From assembly GCF_900102885.1 (NCBI RefSeq), contig NZ_FNGE01000003.1:291605-355604 (forward strand): a stretch of 64,000 nucleotides of DNA, in the 5' to 3' direction. The stretch is from Paracoccus chinensis (GTDB lineage Bacteria > Pseudomonadota > Alphaproteobacteria > Rhodobacterales > Rhodobacteraceae). The position numbers and the translations under genes are program-made. A model generated the notes under the pieces. The model worked only from the letters and a program-made list of their open reading frames with translations, was not told the DNA's origin and did no database searches. How positions within the stretch are numbered: the stretch's first letter is position 1; each line of letters starts with the position of its first letter. This document shows positions 10,002-18,966 of this stretch, one piece after another.

Positions 10002-12234
10002 CTATTCGGGCTGGTCCATCCTGACCCGCAGCGCCATCGTCCCCCGCACCGGCTGCGAGAAATCTAGGATCACCTGGTTGCGCGCGCTGCCCTGCCCCGT
10101 GGTGATCGAAGGCAGGTCGGTGTTGCGCACGCCGCCCGCGGTCTGGATGGCGCCCTCGGCCACCACGGCCTCGACCTTGATCGAGCGTCCGTCGAAGGGC
10201 AGCGCGCCTCCTGTCGCCACGACCCATCGCGCGGCGGCGGTATTCTGGCTGTGACTGACCGACAGCGGGTTCGCCGTTGGGGTCTTCACCCCGTTGAAGG
10301 TATTCCCCTCGAAGCGGACGTTGCGCATCTTGCTGGCGTCCAGGTCGGCAAAGGTCGTGTCCACCCGCTCGACCCGGTCGATCTGCGAGTAAAGCGACTT
10401 GAAGACATTGCCCATCACCGTCAGCCCTTGCAGAGCAAAGAAAGGTGTTGCCCGTCATCGTCAGCCCCCCGAACGGCGGCTGACCGGCCGAATCAGGCGT
10501 GGGGTGATGCTCGTTCGTCCACTCGACGCTGGCGTTGTCGATATAGTTGCCCGTGACGGTCACCTGCGCGTTGCGCCCTGTCAGCACCAGCCACGCCGTC
10601 CGCAGGCCCGAGTTCTGGCTGTCGCCCTGGAACCAGTGGTTGCCCGTGATCAGGTGCCCGCTGCCCGCCGCCACGCAGAAATGGCCAAAGCGGACGAAGC
10701 GGTTGTCGCGGATCTTGGCGTCGTTGTTGTTGATGTTCAGGCAGACGCTGGTGCGGTCCTGCGCGGGCCGGCCCATGTCGTCGGCCATGAACTCGCAGCG
10801 GTCGATCAGCAGCCCCTGGCAGGCCTCGCCGATCGAGGTGATGCAGCGATCCTTGGCGCGGGTGAAGAAGCAGTCGCGGAAGGACCAGAGGCCCCCCTGC
10901 GGCGGCAGCATCACGCCGCTGGCCACCCCGTCCAGGCCGAACTCGACGTTCATGAAATAGAAGCGGTCCACCTGCGGCACGCCCGAGAAGTCGAAGGCAT
11001 AGCGATAGCGCACGAAGCTGTAGTTGCGGGTGCCCGCTCCGCCATACAGCGGCTGCGACAGGGTCAGGGTGCCGGCGGCGATGTTTTTCGCGCGCACATA
11101 GACCTCGCGCCCGACGCCGGGGCCGGTCACGCGCGATCCGACCTCGATCGCCGCGACCTGCGCCACGTTGCGCAGTTCCTCGCCCCGCGCGGGGTCGTAG
11201 GTGGCGGTCGAGGCCACGGTGCGCGTGGCCCAGGCAGGGCCGTCCACGGCGGCGACCTGTCCGTTGGCGACGACGCGGCGGGTGGAAAACTGCGTCAGGC
11301 CCGGCACGATCTCGCCGATCACCAGCGGCTCGGTCAGGTTCACCGTACGCCCGCAAAGATCGAAGATGTTGTGGTCGCTGTAATCCAGCAGCGCCTGCAT
11401 CCCGCGCTTCATGCCCTCGGTCTCGTCTCCGAAGGCATCGGCATAGCTGGGCAGGTCGAAGTTGCGCCTGAGCGCCAGCCGGGCCGCGCGCGGCATCCGC
11501 AGCTTGCCGACAAAGCGCACCGGCTCGTTCATGGTCAGGTCGCCGCCGATGTAATAGGTGCCGGCGGGAACCAGCACCTGTCCACCCGCCGCAGCCTGGT
11601 CGGCGCGCTGAAAGGCCGCGCGGTCGTCCGTCGCGCCGTCGCCGATCGCGCCATAGTCGCGCACGTCCACCCAATCGATCATTGAGGGCACGAAAGCCGC
11701 AGTGACGTCCTCGATCTTCAGGTTCTCGATGCGCACCGCGCCGCCGTTCGGCCCCATGAGGTCCAGCCCCATGTGCCCCAGCGTGGCGGTCGGCCCCCAG
11801 CCCATGTTGACCCCGGGCCGGGTGGCGGTGCCGACGATGGCAGACACCTCGACCACCCTGCCATAGCCCGGCAGCGCCGTGGCAGGTCCGGTGTCGGGCA
11901 CGCCCGCCACGCGCTGGCGCTGCGCGGTCCCCGGCCAGCCCGCGATGCGGACCGACGGCAGGTTGCCCGCGATCCCCTTCACCCGCGCCGAGATCCGCAG
12001 GTAGGTGCCGGGAAAGATCGGCGTCTCGCCGGTAAAGCGGATGCGCGTGACATCCGCCTGCTTGACGACCTCCAGGCAGGCGCCGAAGTCCTGGTCGGCC
12101 GGCACGATGGCCGCGTTCGGCGCATTGGCCCAGGTCGCCTCGCCCGACAACCCGTTCGCCTGCGACCAGGCGCCCAGGCCCGCGCTGAAGCCGGGGGGCA
12201 TGAGTTGCAGCCCGGCGGTGATGGCGATGTTCAT
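10002..12234 (-). pseudogene. Right-handed beta-helix (pectate-lyase-like) protein gene with a +1 frameshift
   Basis: Two frames join into one protein of about 743 residues. The first starts at the ATG at 12234 (MNIAITAGLQLMPPG, preceded by AGAGGA) and carries the pectate-lyase-superfamily entry motif VDVRDYGAIGDGATDDRAAFQRA. The second resumes near 10437 and runs to 10002 (GNVFKSLYSQ...). Around 10437-10446 one extra base in the A/G run breaks the frame: removing it gives GNTFFALQGLTVMGNVF, and the total length (2,233) is one more than a multiple of three. Such proteins hydrolyse or bind polysaccharides; there is no signal peptide. It could be a true pseudogene or a sequencing error. Confidence 0.75.
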
Positions 12235-12311
12235 GCGCTCTCGTCCTCTCTCAGGGCGCGAGGACGAAGGCCCCGCGGTCATGCGAGGGAACCTGGCGGA
12301 CGGGGGTTGAC

Positions 12312-12331
12312 GCGCGGTTAACCAACCGCGC
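12312..12331. other. Small perfect hairpin upstream of the beta-helix gene
   Basis: GCGCGGTT (12312-12319), loop AACC, AACCGCGC (12324-12331). It lies between the start region of the beta-helix gene and the lysK end. There is no T-tract, so its role is unknown; it could be an operator or a weak terminator. Confidence 0.4.
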
Positions 12332-12369
12332 GGCGCAACGGGGATGGAGGCAACGGCAAGGACGGCAAA

Positions 12370-12390
12370 GGTGCGTGCAAAGCACGCACC
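12370..12390. repeat. Interspersed hairpin repeat, copy 1, at the lysK 3' end
   Basis: GGTGCGTGC (12370-12378), loop AAA, GCACGCACC (12382-12390), immediately after the lysK stop on the minus strand. The same 9-bp arms with loop TCT occur at 39044-39064 right after recR. Position directly behind stop codons in both cases suggests a terminator or mRNA-stabilising element that exists in several genomic copies. Confidence 0.65.
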
Positions 12391-12393
12391 CTT

Positions 12394-13983
12394 CTATGCG
12401 GCGGCGCTTTCAAGCTCTCCGGCAAGCGCCCGCTCGATCAGGGCGCGCGTTTCATCCACGCCGTAAAGGGCGATGAAGCCCCCGAAGCGTGGTCCCTGAT
12501 CGGCCCCCAGCAGCACCTGGTAGAGCGCCTGGAACCAGTCGCGCAGCGGCTCGAAGCCGTGCTCGGTGCCGACGGCGAAGACCATGGTCTGCAGCGCTTC
12601 CGCATCCGCGGGCTGATCCCATGCGGCCAGCCGCCTGGCCAGATCCTCCAGCGCCGCGCGTTCCTTGTCGGTCGGTGCGCGGAACTGGCGGGTGGGCGCT
12701 ACGAAGTCGGTGAAATAGCGCACCGCGAATTCGGCCGCCGCATCCAGGTCGGGATGCGTCTCGGGGCTCGCCGCGGGCGCATAGCGGCGGATGAAGCCCC
12801 AGAGGCCGTCCTTGTCCTTGGCTCCCGCCACCGAGGCGAGGTTCAGAAGCATCTGGAACGGCACCACAAGGTTCGATTCCGGCACCTTGCCGCCGTGGAT
12901 GTGCCAGACGGGGTTCGCCAGCTGCTGGTCCGGCGTCTGGCCGGGGAAGGCGCGTAGCTGCTGGTGGTATTCGTCCACCGCCTTGGGGATGACGTCGAAA
13001 TGCATCCGCTTCGCTGTCTTGGGCTTCTGGTACATGAAGTAGGACAGGCTTTCCGTGGCCGCGTAGGTCAGCCATTCGTCGATCGACAGACCGTTGCCCT
13101 TCGACTTCGAGATCTTCTGCCCGTTCTGGTCCAGGAACAGCTCGTAGGTGAAATGCTCGGGCTTGCGGCCGCCCAGCACCTCGCAGATGCCGTCGTAGAT
13201 CGGCGTGTTGGTGGAATGGTCCTTGCCATACATCTCGAAGTCGACGTCCAGCGCAGCCCAACGGGCGCCGAAGTCGGGCTTCCACTGCAGCTTCACGTTT
13301 CCGCCGGTGACGGGCAGCGTCCATTCGCGGCCGGTCTCGTCGTCGAAGGTGATCTCGCCCTTCACGGCGTCCACGTTCTTGATCGGGACATACAGCACGC
13401 GGCCGGTTTCCGGGTGGATCGGCAGGAAGCAGGAATAGGTCTGCTGCCGCTCCTCGCGCAGGGACGCCAGCATGATCTCCATGATGGCGTCATAGCGCTC
13501 GGCCGCCTTCAGCAGCGTCTCGTCGAACTGCCCCGAGCGGTAGAACTCGGTCGCGCTGATGAACTCGTATTCGAAGCCGAAGGTATCAAGGAAGCGGCGC
13601 AGCATGGCGTTGTTGTGATCGCCGAAGCTGGGATACTCGCCGAAGGGATCGGGCACCGAGGTCAGCGGCTTCTGCAGGTGCTCGCGCAGCATCCCGGTCT
13701 GCGGCACGTTGTCCGGAACCTTCCGCATTCCATCAAGGTCGTCGGAAAAACAGAACAGCCGCGTGGGGATATCGCTGATAAGCTCGAAGGCGCGGCGGAT
13801 CATCGTGGTCCGCGCAACCTCGCCGAATGTGCCGATATGTGGCAGGCCCGAGGGACCGTAGCCCGTCTCGAACAGGACGTAGCCTTTCTCGGGATCTTTC
13901 TTGGCGTAACGTTTCAGCACCCGGCGGGCTTCCTCGAAGGGCCAGGCCTTGGAATTCATCGCTGCATCGCGCAGGGTGGTCAT
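12394..13983 (-). CDS. lysK: Lysyl-tRNA synthetase, class I
   Basis: 529 residues. It charges tRNA-Lys with lysine using the class I Rossmann fold. The HIGH-type motif is PHIGTFG (48-54) and the KMSKS-type motif is KISKSKGNG (290-298). Class I LysRS is restricted among bacteria to some groups, including many alphaproteobacteria, where it replaces the class II enzyme. The ATG at 13983 ([20 protein letters not shown]) fits the family N-terminus; the longer open frame upstream has no family-like sequence. Single gene, divergent from the TerB-like gene. Confidence 0.95.
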   Translation of the reverse strand: MTTLRDAAMNSKAWPFEEARRVLKRYAKKDPEKGYVLFETGYGPSGLPHIGTFGEVARTTMIRRAFELISDIPTRLFCFSDDLDGMRKVPDNVPQTGMLREHLQKPLTSVPDPFGEYPSFGDHNNAMLRRFLDTFGFEYEFISATEFYRSGQFDETLLKAAERYDAIMEIMLASLREERQQTYSCFLPIHPETGRVLYVPIKNVDAVKGEITFDDETGREWTLPVTGGNVKLQWKPDFGARWAALDVDFEMYGKDHSTNTPIYDGICEVLGGRKPEHFTYELFLDQNGQKISKSKGNGLSIDEWLTYAATESLSYFMYQKPKTAKRMHFDVIPKAVDEYHQQLRAFPGQTPDQQLANPVWHIHGGKVPESNLVVPFQMLLNLASVAGAKDKDGLWGFIRRYAPAASPETHPDLDAAAEFAVRYFTDFVAPTRQFRAPTDKERAALEDLARRLAAWDQPADAEALQTMVFAVGTEHGFEPLRDWFQALYQVLLGADQGPRFGGFIALYGVDETRALIERALAGELESAAA

Positions 13984-14065
13984 GGGTGCTCTCCGTCCGT
14001 TCGGCCCTGCCGTAGCGGCCGGTCCGGGCATCGTCAACATTTCCAACCCCCTTGTGGAGCAAACG

Positions 14066-14488
14066 ATGAGCCTCGACCTGCCCTCCTTTTCGCCATGCGA
14101 CGCGCTGGTCGCCGTCATGGTCGCCATCTCGGCGTCCGGCAAGGGACTGGGCACGGCCGAGATGGTGGCGATCGAGCGGCTGGTGGACCATACCCCCGTC
14201 TTCGCGACCTACGACGTCGACCGCCTGCGCGCCGTCTCCCAGACCGTCCTGACGATCTTCGAGGACGAGGAGGGGCTGGACGCCCTCTTCGGGCTGCTGC
14301 GCGAGGCGCTGCCCGAAAAGCTGCACGAGACCGCCTATGTGCTGGCCTGCGACGTGGCCACTGCCGACGGCACGCTGGGGCAGGACGAGTTGCGGATGCT
14401 GATCGAGCTGCGCGACGAGCTGGAGATCGACCGCCTGCACGCCGCCGCCATCGAGATGGCCGCGCGGGCGCGCAACCAGCGGCTTTGA
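14066..14488 (+). CDS. TerB-like (tellurite resistance family) cytosolic protein
   Basis: 140 residues, all helical, of the TerB fold: paired acidic helices with D-x-A-T-A-D-G-x-L ([18 protein letters not shown]) near the C-terminus, which is the hallmark metal-binding-like turn. TerB family proteins are linked to tellurite resistance and to membrane-associated stress responses, but a stand-alone copy has no proven role. ATG at 14066 after GGAGCAAACG. The longer frame starting at 13949 only reads through the lysK leader. Confidence 0.75.
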   Translation: MSLDLPSFSPCDALVAVMVAISASGKGLGTAEMVAIERLVDHTPVFATYDVDRLRAVSQTVLTIFEDEEGLDALFGLLREALPEKLHETAYVLACDVATADGTLGQDELRMLIELRDELEIDRLHAAAIEMAARARNQRL

Positions 14489-14528
14489 ATGCTGCGCCTC
14501 AAGATCTTCCGACAGGTAGCTGAGTACG

Positions 14529-15965
14529 CTATATTTCTGGCGGAAGTGGAGAAAACGGCTCGGGCGCGGCCACGCTTGCCGCGACCAGGTCGCGCTGCAA
14601 CAGCTTGGCCCGTTTGACCCAGGCAAGGCTCCCCTCGGGCCAGTCCTGCCCCTCGGTCGCGGCCCGCCGGTTCTCGTCCACAACCAGCGCGGCAAAGGCG
14701 ACCTCGGACCCCTGCGGGAGGGTGGCATAGCCCGCGAGGCAGGAGACGAAGTTCAGCGTTCCCGTCTTGGCCTCGACCAAGGGCGCCCCGCCCGCGCCGC
14801 TTCCACCCGCGTCCTTGCCCAGCACGTCGCGCAGCGGATCGGCGTTCAGCAAGGGCCGCAGCGCCTCGCGCGCGGCGGGCCGCGCCAGCAGCCGCGCCAG
14901 CACCCCTGCCGAGATGCGGTTTGCCGCGCTCAGCCCCGAATGATCCGCCAGTTGCGCCGTGCCGGCACCCGTCTCCGCCAGCCACCCGGCCATCGCCTGC
15001 GCGGATGCGACCTGCCCCGCCGCACCGCTGGCGGCAAGCCCCACGACCTCGGCCGTCAGGTTTGTCGAATGCTTCAGCATCCCGCGCAGGATCGCGGGCA
15101 GCGGCTCGCTGTCGCGCCGCGCAATCTCGGTGCCCAAAGGCGCCTCGGCCAGTTCGGGCGCAGGAAGGGCCAAGCCGGCCGCGCGGGCCAGCGTCTGGAA
15201 GACGTCGCCCGCATAGGCTTCGGGGCGGCGCACCGGCAGCCAGCGGGTGCCGCGTGCGGACAGCCCCCGTCGCGGAATGTCCCACCGCTCGCGCCCGCCG
15301 CTCGCCTCGTGCAGATAGGCGCCGCCACCGGGACGGACCGCCGCAGCGATGCTGTAGGCGCGGGGAGAATGGCCGCTCGCCCGCGCCTCGAGGCTCAGCG
15401 CGCAATCGGTTTCGCAGCGCCAGCCCAGATGGACGCGGTTGAAGTTGAGGATCATCCCCGAAACCGCTGGATTGTAGGCAAGATGTGCCGCCTGCCCGGG
15501 CGCGATCTCCTCGACATGCGGCAGTGCCCCGCCCCAGACGAGGAAGCGCGCGGGCCGCCAGTCCCCCACCGCCCGTGCCGTATCCTGCGCCAGGGCCGCC
15601 AGCCCGTCCGTGTCCAGCGTCGGGTCTCCTCCGCCCGCCAGCACCAGCGTGTCGCCGTCCCGCAGCACGCGCGTCGAAAAGCGATGCCCCGTCCCCAGTC
15701 GCTCCAAGGCATAAAGCACGGTGACGGTCTTCAGTGTGCTCGCGGGCGGCAGCATCAGGTCGGGCCGGACGGACATTTCTACCGCACCCGTGCGCAGGTC
15801 GAGGGCCACGAAGCCCAGATCGGCCGCACCCAGCCTCGCCCGTTCCAGCATCTCCGCAGGCGAGGGCAAGGGCCTGCGGCGCGGGCGGTCGGCCCAGGCA
15901 GGCGCGGCGAGGCTGGTGGCAGCCGCAAGCCCGGACAGAAGAAGCGTTCGTCTTTTCATCATCAT
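14529..15965 (-). CDS. dacB: D-alanyl-D-alanine carboxypeptidase/endopeptidase, PBP4 family (S13)
   Basis: 478 residues with an N-terminal signal peptide (MMMKRRTLLLSGLAAATSLAAPAWA). The penicillin-binding triad is visible: S76-x-x-K79 in PPASTLKT, the SxN-type motif in HSGLSAANR and KTG in VEAKTGTLN. It trims peptidoglycan stem peptides or cross-links in the periplasm. Three ATGs in a row open the frame (15965, 15962, 15959); any could be used. It sits just downstream of, and in the same direction as, the DUF4159/MoxR operon with only 11 bp between, so it may be read as its last gene. Confidence 0.92.
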   Translation of the reverse strand: MMMKRRTLLLSGLAAATSLAAPAWADRPRRRPLPSPAEMLERARLGAADLGFVALDLRTGAVEMSVRPDLMLPPASTLKTVTVLYALERLGTGHRFSTRVLRDGDTLVLAGGGDPTLDTDGLAALAQDTARAVGDWRPARFLVWGGALPHVEEIAPGQAAHLAYNPAVSGMILNFNRVHLGWRCETDCALSLEARASGHSPRAYSIAAAVRPGGGAYLHEASGGRERWDIPRRGLSARGTRWLPVRRPEAYAGDVFQTLARAAGLALPAPELAEAPLGTEIARRDSEPLPAILRGMLKHSTNLTAEVVGLAASGAAGQVASAQAMAGWLAETGAGTAQLADHSGLSAANRISAGVLARLLARPAAREALRPLLNADPLRDVLGKDAGGSGAGGAPLVEAKTGTLNFVSCLAGYATLPQGSEVAFAALVVDENRRAATEGQDWPEGSLAWVKRAKLLQRDLVAASVAAPEPFSPLPPEI

Positions 15966-15976
15966 GGTGCTCAGCC

Positions 15977-18094
15977 TTAAGCCCGGACCGAGCGCCGGCC
16001 AAGCCGTCCCGCTTCGACCAGCCAGGCCACCAGCGCCAGCCCGGCCACCAGCAGCAGCCAGGCCCAGGGCGGCAGCAGCGGCCGGACGGCAAGCCCGTCC
16101 ACGGCCTCGGCCTCGCGCGGGGTGATGGCGACCCAGGGGCGCTGGATGCCCTCGCCATGGGCCTGCCGCCCTTCGGCTACCGTGCGCAGGTCAGGCACGC
16201 CGTCCGACAGGCGCAGGACCGTACCGTTCGTCGCCTGTGTCAGCGGCTGCAACAGCGCGCCCGTGGCGACCGTCTGCTCGAACTCGCGCGGTGCGCTGGG
16301 GCCCACGGCCACGACGCGCGACAACTCGCCCTCGGCCAGCCGGTAAAGCCCCGGCCCCGGCGCCTGCCAGCGGCCGGTGAAGCGGCCCTCGCCCGCGGGC
16401 TCCAGCGCCAGTTCGGCGGTGGTCCCATCCGGACGCGTGATCGTCACGGCACCGACCATGTCCTCCATCGTCTGGCGCGTGACGATCAGGCCCAGGTCGC
16501 CCGAAAGCTGGACCTGCAGCGACTCCTCCTCGAGGTCCGGTTCTTTCATGGACCAGTGGGCGATGCGGCGCAGAAGCTCGGCCTGCGGTCCGCCGCCCTC
16601 GAAACCCCGCGCCCAGAGCCAGACCTGATCCGAGGTCAACAGCGCCACCCGCCCCTCGCCCACGCGGCTGGCAATCAGAAGGGGTCGGCCTTCGTCGCCG
16701 GTCATCAGCACCTCGGCATCCGTCTCGGGGATCACGTCGCCCATCCGCAGCCATCGGCCCCAATGGGGGTCGTCCGGGCGCTCGGGGTCGGGCGCGCCGG
16801 GCAGCGCGGCGGTGACGGGGTGGCGGCGGCCATCCTCGGTCAATTGCGGCACGAAAGGCGCGTCGAGGAAGCGGCCGCTCGGGCGTCCCGGCAGGATCGC
16901 ACCCAGCGGCGACAGGTGCAGGCTTTCCACGCTGGCCGCCTCGGAGCCTGAGGACACCAGCAGCGCGCCCCCGTTTTCCACGTAGCGGCGGATGTTGTCG
17001 AAATAGGCGGCGGGCAGGATGCCGCGCACGCTGTAACGGTCGAAGATGATAAGGTCGAAATCCTCGATCCGCTGCTGAAACAGCGCCTCGGTCGGGAAGG
17101 CGATCAATGCAAGTTCATCTACCGGCACCCCGTCCATCTTGTCAGGCGGGCGCAGGATGGTGAAATGAACCAGATCCACATTCGTGTCGGATTTCAGGAT
17201 GTTGCGCCAGACGCGGCTGCCGGGATGCGGTTCGCCCGACACCAGCAGCACGCGCAGACGGTCGCGCACGCCCTCGATCTGGATCGCCGCGCGGTCGTTC
17301 AGGTCGGTCAGCTGCGGCGGCTCGCCTGCGGGCGGGTCGATCGAGACGGCCACGACGTTCTGGCCTGGATGCTCGGGCGTCACGGGGATGTCCAGCGGCA
17401 TTCCCGGCGGGATCGCCACCACCTCTTCGCGCGCGCCGTCGATCGAGACGCGCAGGGTGACGGCGCGGCCCTGGACCTCGGGCGGAACGGCGCCCTGGTC
17501 CTCGACCCGCAGGCGGATCGTCACGGGCTGGCCGATCAGGCCGAAGGCGGGGGCCTCCTCGACGACAAGGCGGCGGTCCCAGTCCGAGGGTTGGCCGGTC
17601 AGCAGGACATGGACCGGAGCGGGGGCAGTTGCGGGCAGCGCGGGGGCGTCGTGCAGTTGCCCGTCCGTGACGACGATGGTGCCTGCGACGCGCGCCTCGG
17701 GCTCGGCGGCCAGGGCACGGGTGATCGCCTCGCCCAGCCGGGTGCCGTCGAGATCGTCGCCGATCGTGATGCGGCGCAGCTCGGTCCCCGGCCTTGCTGT
17801 CAGGCGTTCGGCCAAGGCATCCGCCGCCGCGCGGGCCTGTTCGGCGCGACCCGGCAAGGCTTGGCTTGCGCTCTGGTCCTCGACCAGCAGCACGATGTCC
17901 GAAAGGCCCCGGCGCACGCCGGTTTCCAGCGTCGGCCCCGCCAGCGCGGCTGCCGCCGCCAGCCCCGCCAGCGCCCGCCACGGCCAGCCCCGCAGGCCCC
18001 GCCACCAGGCCAGTCCGGCCGCCAGCAGCGCCAGCGCCACCAGCACCGCAACAAAAGGCCAGGGCAGAAGCGGATCGAAGCCCAGCCGCGTCAT
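15977..18094 (-). CDS. Membrane protein with glutamine-amidotransferase-like domain, last gene of the MoxR operon
   Basis: 705 residues. Two membrane helices at the N-terminus (about 10-30 and 38-55) and one near the C-terminus (about 675-695) flank a large periplasmic part. The middle resembles class I glutamine-amidotransferase-like folds used as structural domains in Bat-type proteins (DLIIFDRYSVRGILPAAYFDNIRRYVENGGALLVSSG); no catalytic Cys triad is evident. The ATGA overlap with the DUF4159 gene shows coupling. Likely a partner of MoxR and DUF58 in envelope or chaperone-like maturation (inference). Confidence 0.75.
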   Translation of the reverse strand: MTRLGFDPLLPWPFVAVLVALALLAAGLAWWRGLRGWPWRALAGLAAAAALAGPTLETGVRRGLSDIVLLVEDQSASQALPGRAEQARAAADALAERLTARPGTELRRITIGDDLDGTRLGEAITRALAAEPEARVAGTIVVTDGQLHDAPALPATAPAPVHVLLTGQPSDWDRRLVVEEAPAFGLIGQPVTIRLRVEDQGAVPPEVQGRAVTLRVSIDGAREEVVAIPPGMPLDIPVTPEHPGQNVVAVSIDPPAGEPPQLTDLNDRAAIQIEGVRDRLRVLLVSGEPHPGSRVWRNILKSDTNVDLVHFTILRPPDKMDGVPVDELALIAFPTEALFQQRIEDFDLIIFDRYSVRGILPAAYFDNIRRYVENGGALLVSSGSEAASVESLHLSPLGAILPGRPSGRFLDAPFVPQLTEDGRRHPVTAALPGAPDPERPDDPHWGRWLRMGDVIPETDAEVLMTGDEGRPLLIASRVGEGRVALLTSDQVWLWARGFEGGGPQAELLRRIAHWSMKEPDLEEESLQVQLSGDLGLIVTRQTMEDMVGAVTITRPDGTTAELALEPAGEGRFTGRWQAPGPGLYRLAEGELSRVVAVGPSAPREFEQTVATGALLQPLTQATNGTVLRLSDGVPDLRTVAEGRQAHGEGIQRPWVAITPREAEAVDGLAVRPLLPPWAWLLLVAGLALVAWLVEAGRLGRRSVRA

Positions 18095-18966
18095 GGCAGA
18101 AGCCCCGGCACCTGGATCATGGGCGACTCGCCCTGTTCGCGGCCCAGGCGTTCCAGCAGCTCGGGAACATGCACCTGATCGGATTTGTAGTTCCCGCTCA
18201 GCGCATACATGACAAGGTTGATGCCGAAGCGCAGGGCAAGCTCGCGCTGCCGCATGCCGTCATAGCCCGAGCCGATGACATACAGCGGCCTGCCGAACTC
18301 GTCCTCGGCCCAGGCCTCGGCCCAGGAGTTGCCGCCGATCACCACGGGCGAGACGCCGTCGTTCGATGGCCCGAAGACGCCCTGCTCGGCGCTGGCCTGC
18401 GGCGCCTCGACCCAGACGGTGGCGCCCTGCCAGCGGCCGGGGAAATCGTCCAGAAGGTAGAAGGCGCGGGTCAGCACGTGATCCGGCGGCACCGGCGCCA
18501 GCGGCGGAATGTCCAAGGGTGCTGCCAGCCGCTGCAGCGCCTGAGAGGCCCCCGGGGCGCCGGTGCCCGCAAGATCGCCGTCGCGCGTGTCGAAGAGGAT
18601 CATGCCCCCGGTCCGCAGGAAACGGTTCAGCCGCGCATAGGCCTGCGGCGAGGGCAAGGGCTGGCTGTCGGTGACGGGCCAGTAAAGGAAGCTGAGCAGC
18701 GACAGGTCGTCCTCGTCCAGCGCCACGGCGACAGGCGTGCCCGGCTCGACCGTGGTGCGTGCCCAGAGCGCCGAGGTGAGCCCCACGAGCCCTAGGTCCG
18801 AGGCCTCGTCCACCTCGAGATCGCCGGTCACGACATAGGCAAGCGCGCTTTCCCCCGTGGCCTCGGCCAGCCTCGGGTCCAGCAGGTCCTGCGCCACGCC
18901 CAAGGCCGGGGCAAGCGCGGCCATTGTGAGGGCCAGCAACCCGCGCCGGGTCAGCCGCGGGCTCAT
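18091..18966 (-). CDS. DUF4159 domain protein with twin-arginine-like signal
   Basis: 291 residues. The N-terminus MSPRLTRRGLLALTMAALAPALG is a signal peptide with an RR pair that could be Tat-type. The rest is a DUF4159 domain with LYWPVTDSQPLPSPQAYARLNRFLRTGG and FDTRDGD, which form the nucleotide-amidotransferase-like core seen in the family. In the Rhodobacteraceae genomes I know, this domain is usually the C-terminal third of one protein of about 930 residues with a BatA N-terminus. Here it is a separate ORF coupled by ATGA (18963-18966) to the BatA-type gene. Confidence 0.8.
   Translation of the reverse strand: MSPRLTRRGLLALTMAALAPALGVAQDLLDPRLAEATGESALAYVVTGDLEVDEASDLGLVGLTSALWARTTVEPGTPVAVALDEDDLSLLSFLYWPVTDSQPLPSPQAYARLNRFLRTGGMILFDTRDGDLAGTGAPGASQALQRLAAPLDIPPLAPVPPDHVLTRAFYLLDDFPGRWQGATVWVEAPQASAEQGVFGPSNDGVSPVVIGGNSWAEAWAEDEFGRPLYVIGSGYDGMRQRELALRFGINLVMYALSGNYKSDQVHVPELLERLGREQGESPMIQVPGLLP

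Noticed and set aside
9427..10436. Continuation of the first beta-helix frame beyond the frameshift
   Set aside because: After about 10437 the residues change to R/G/P-rich noise, while the real beta-helix sequence continues in the next frame.
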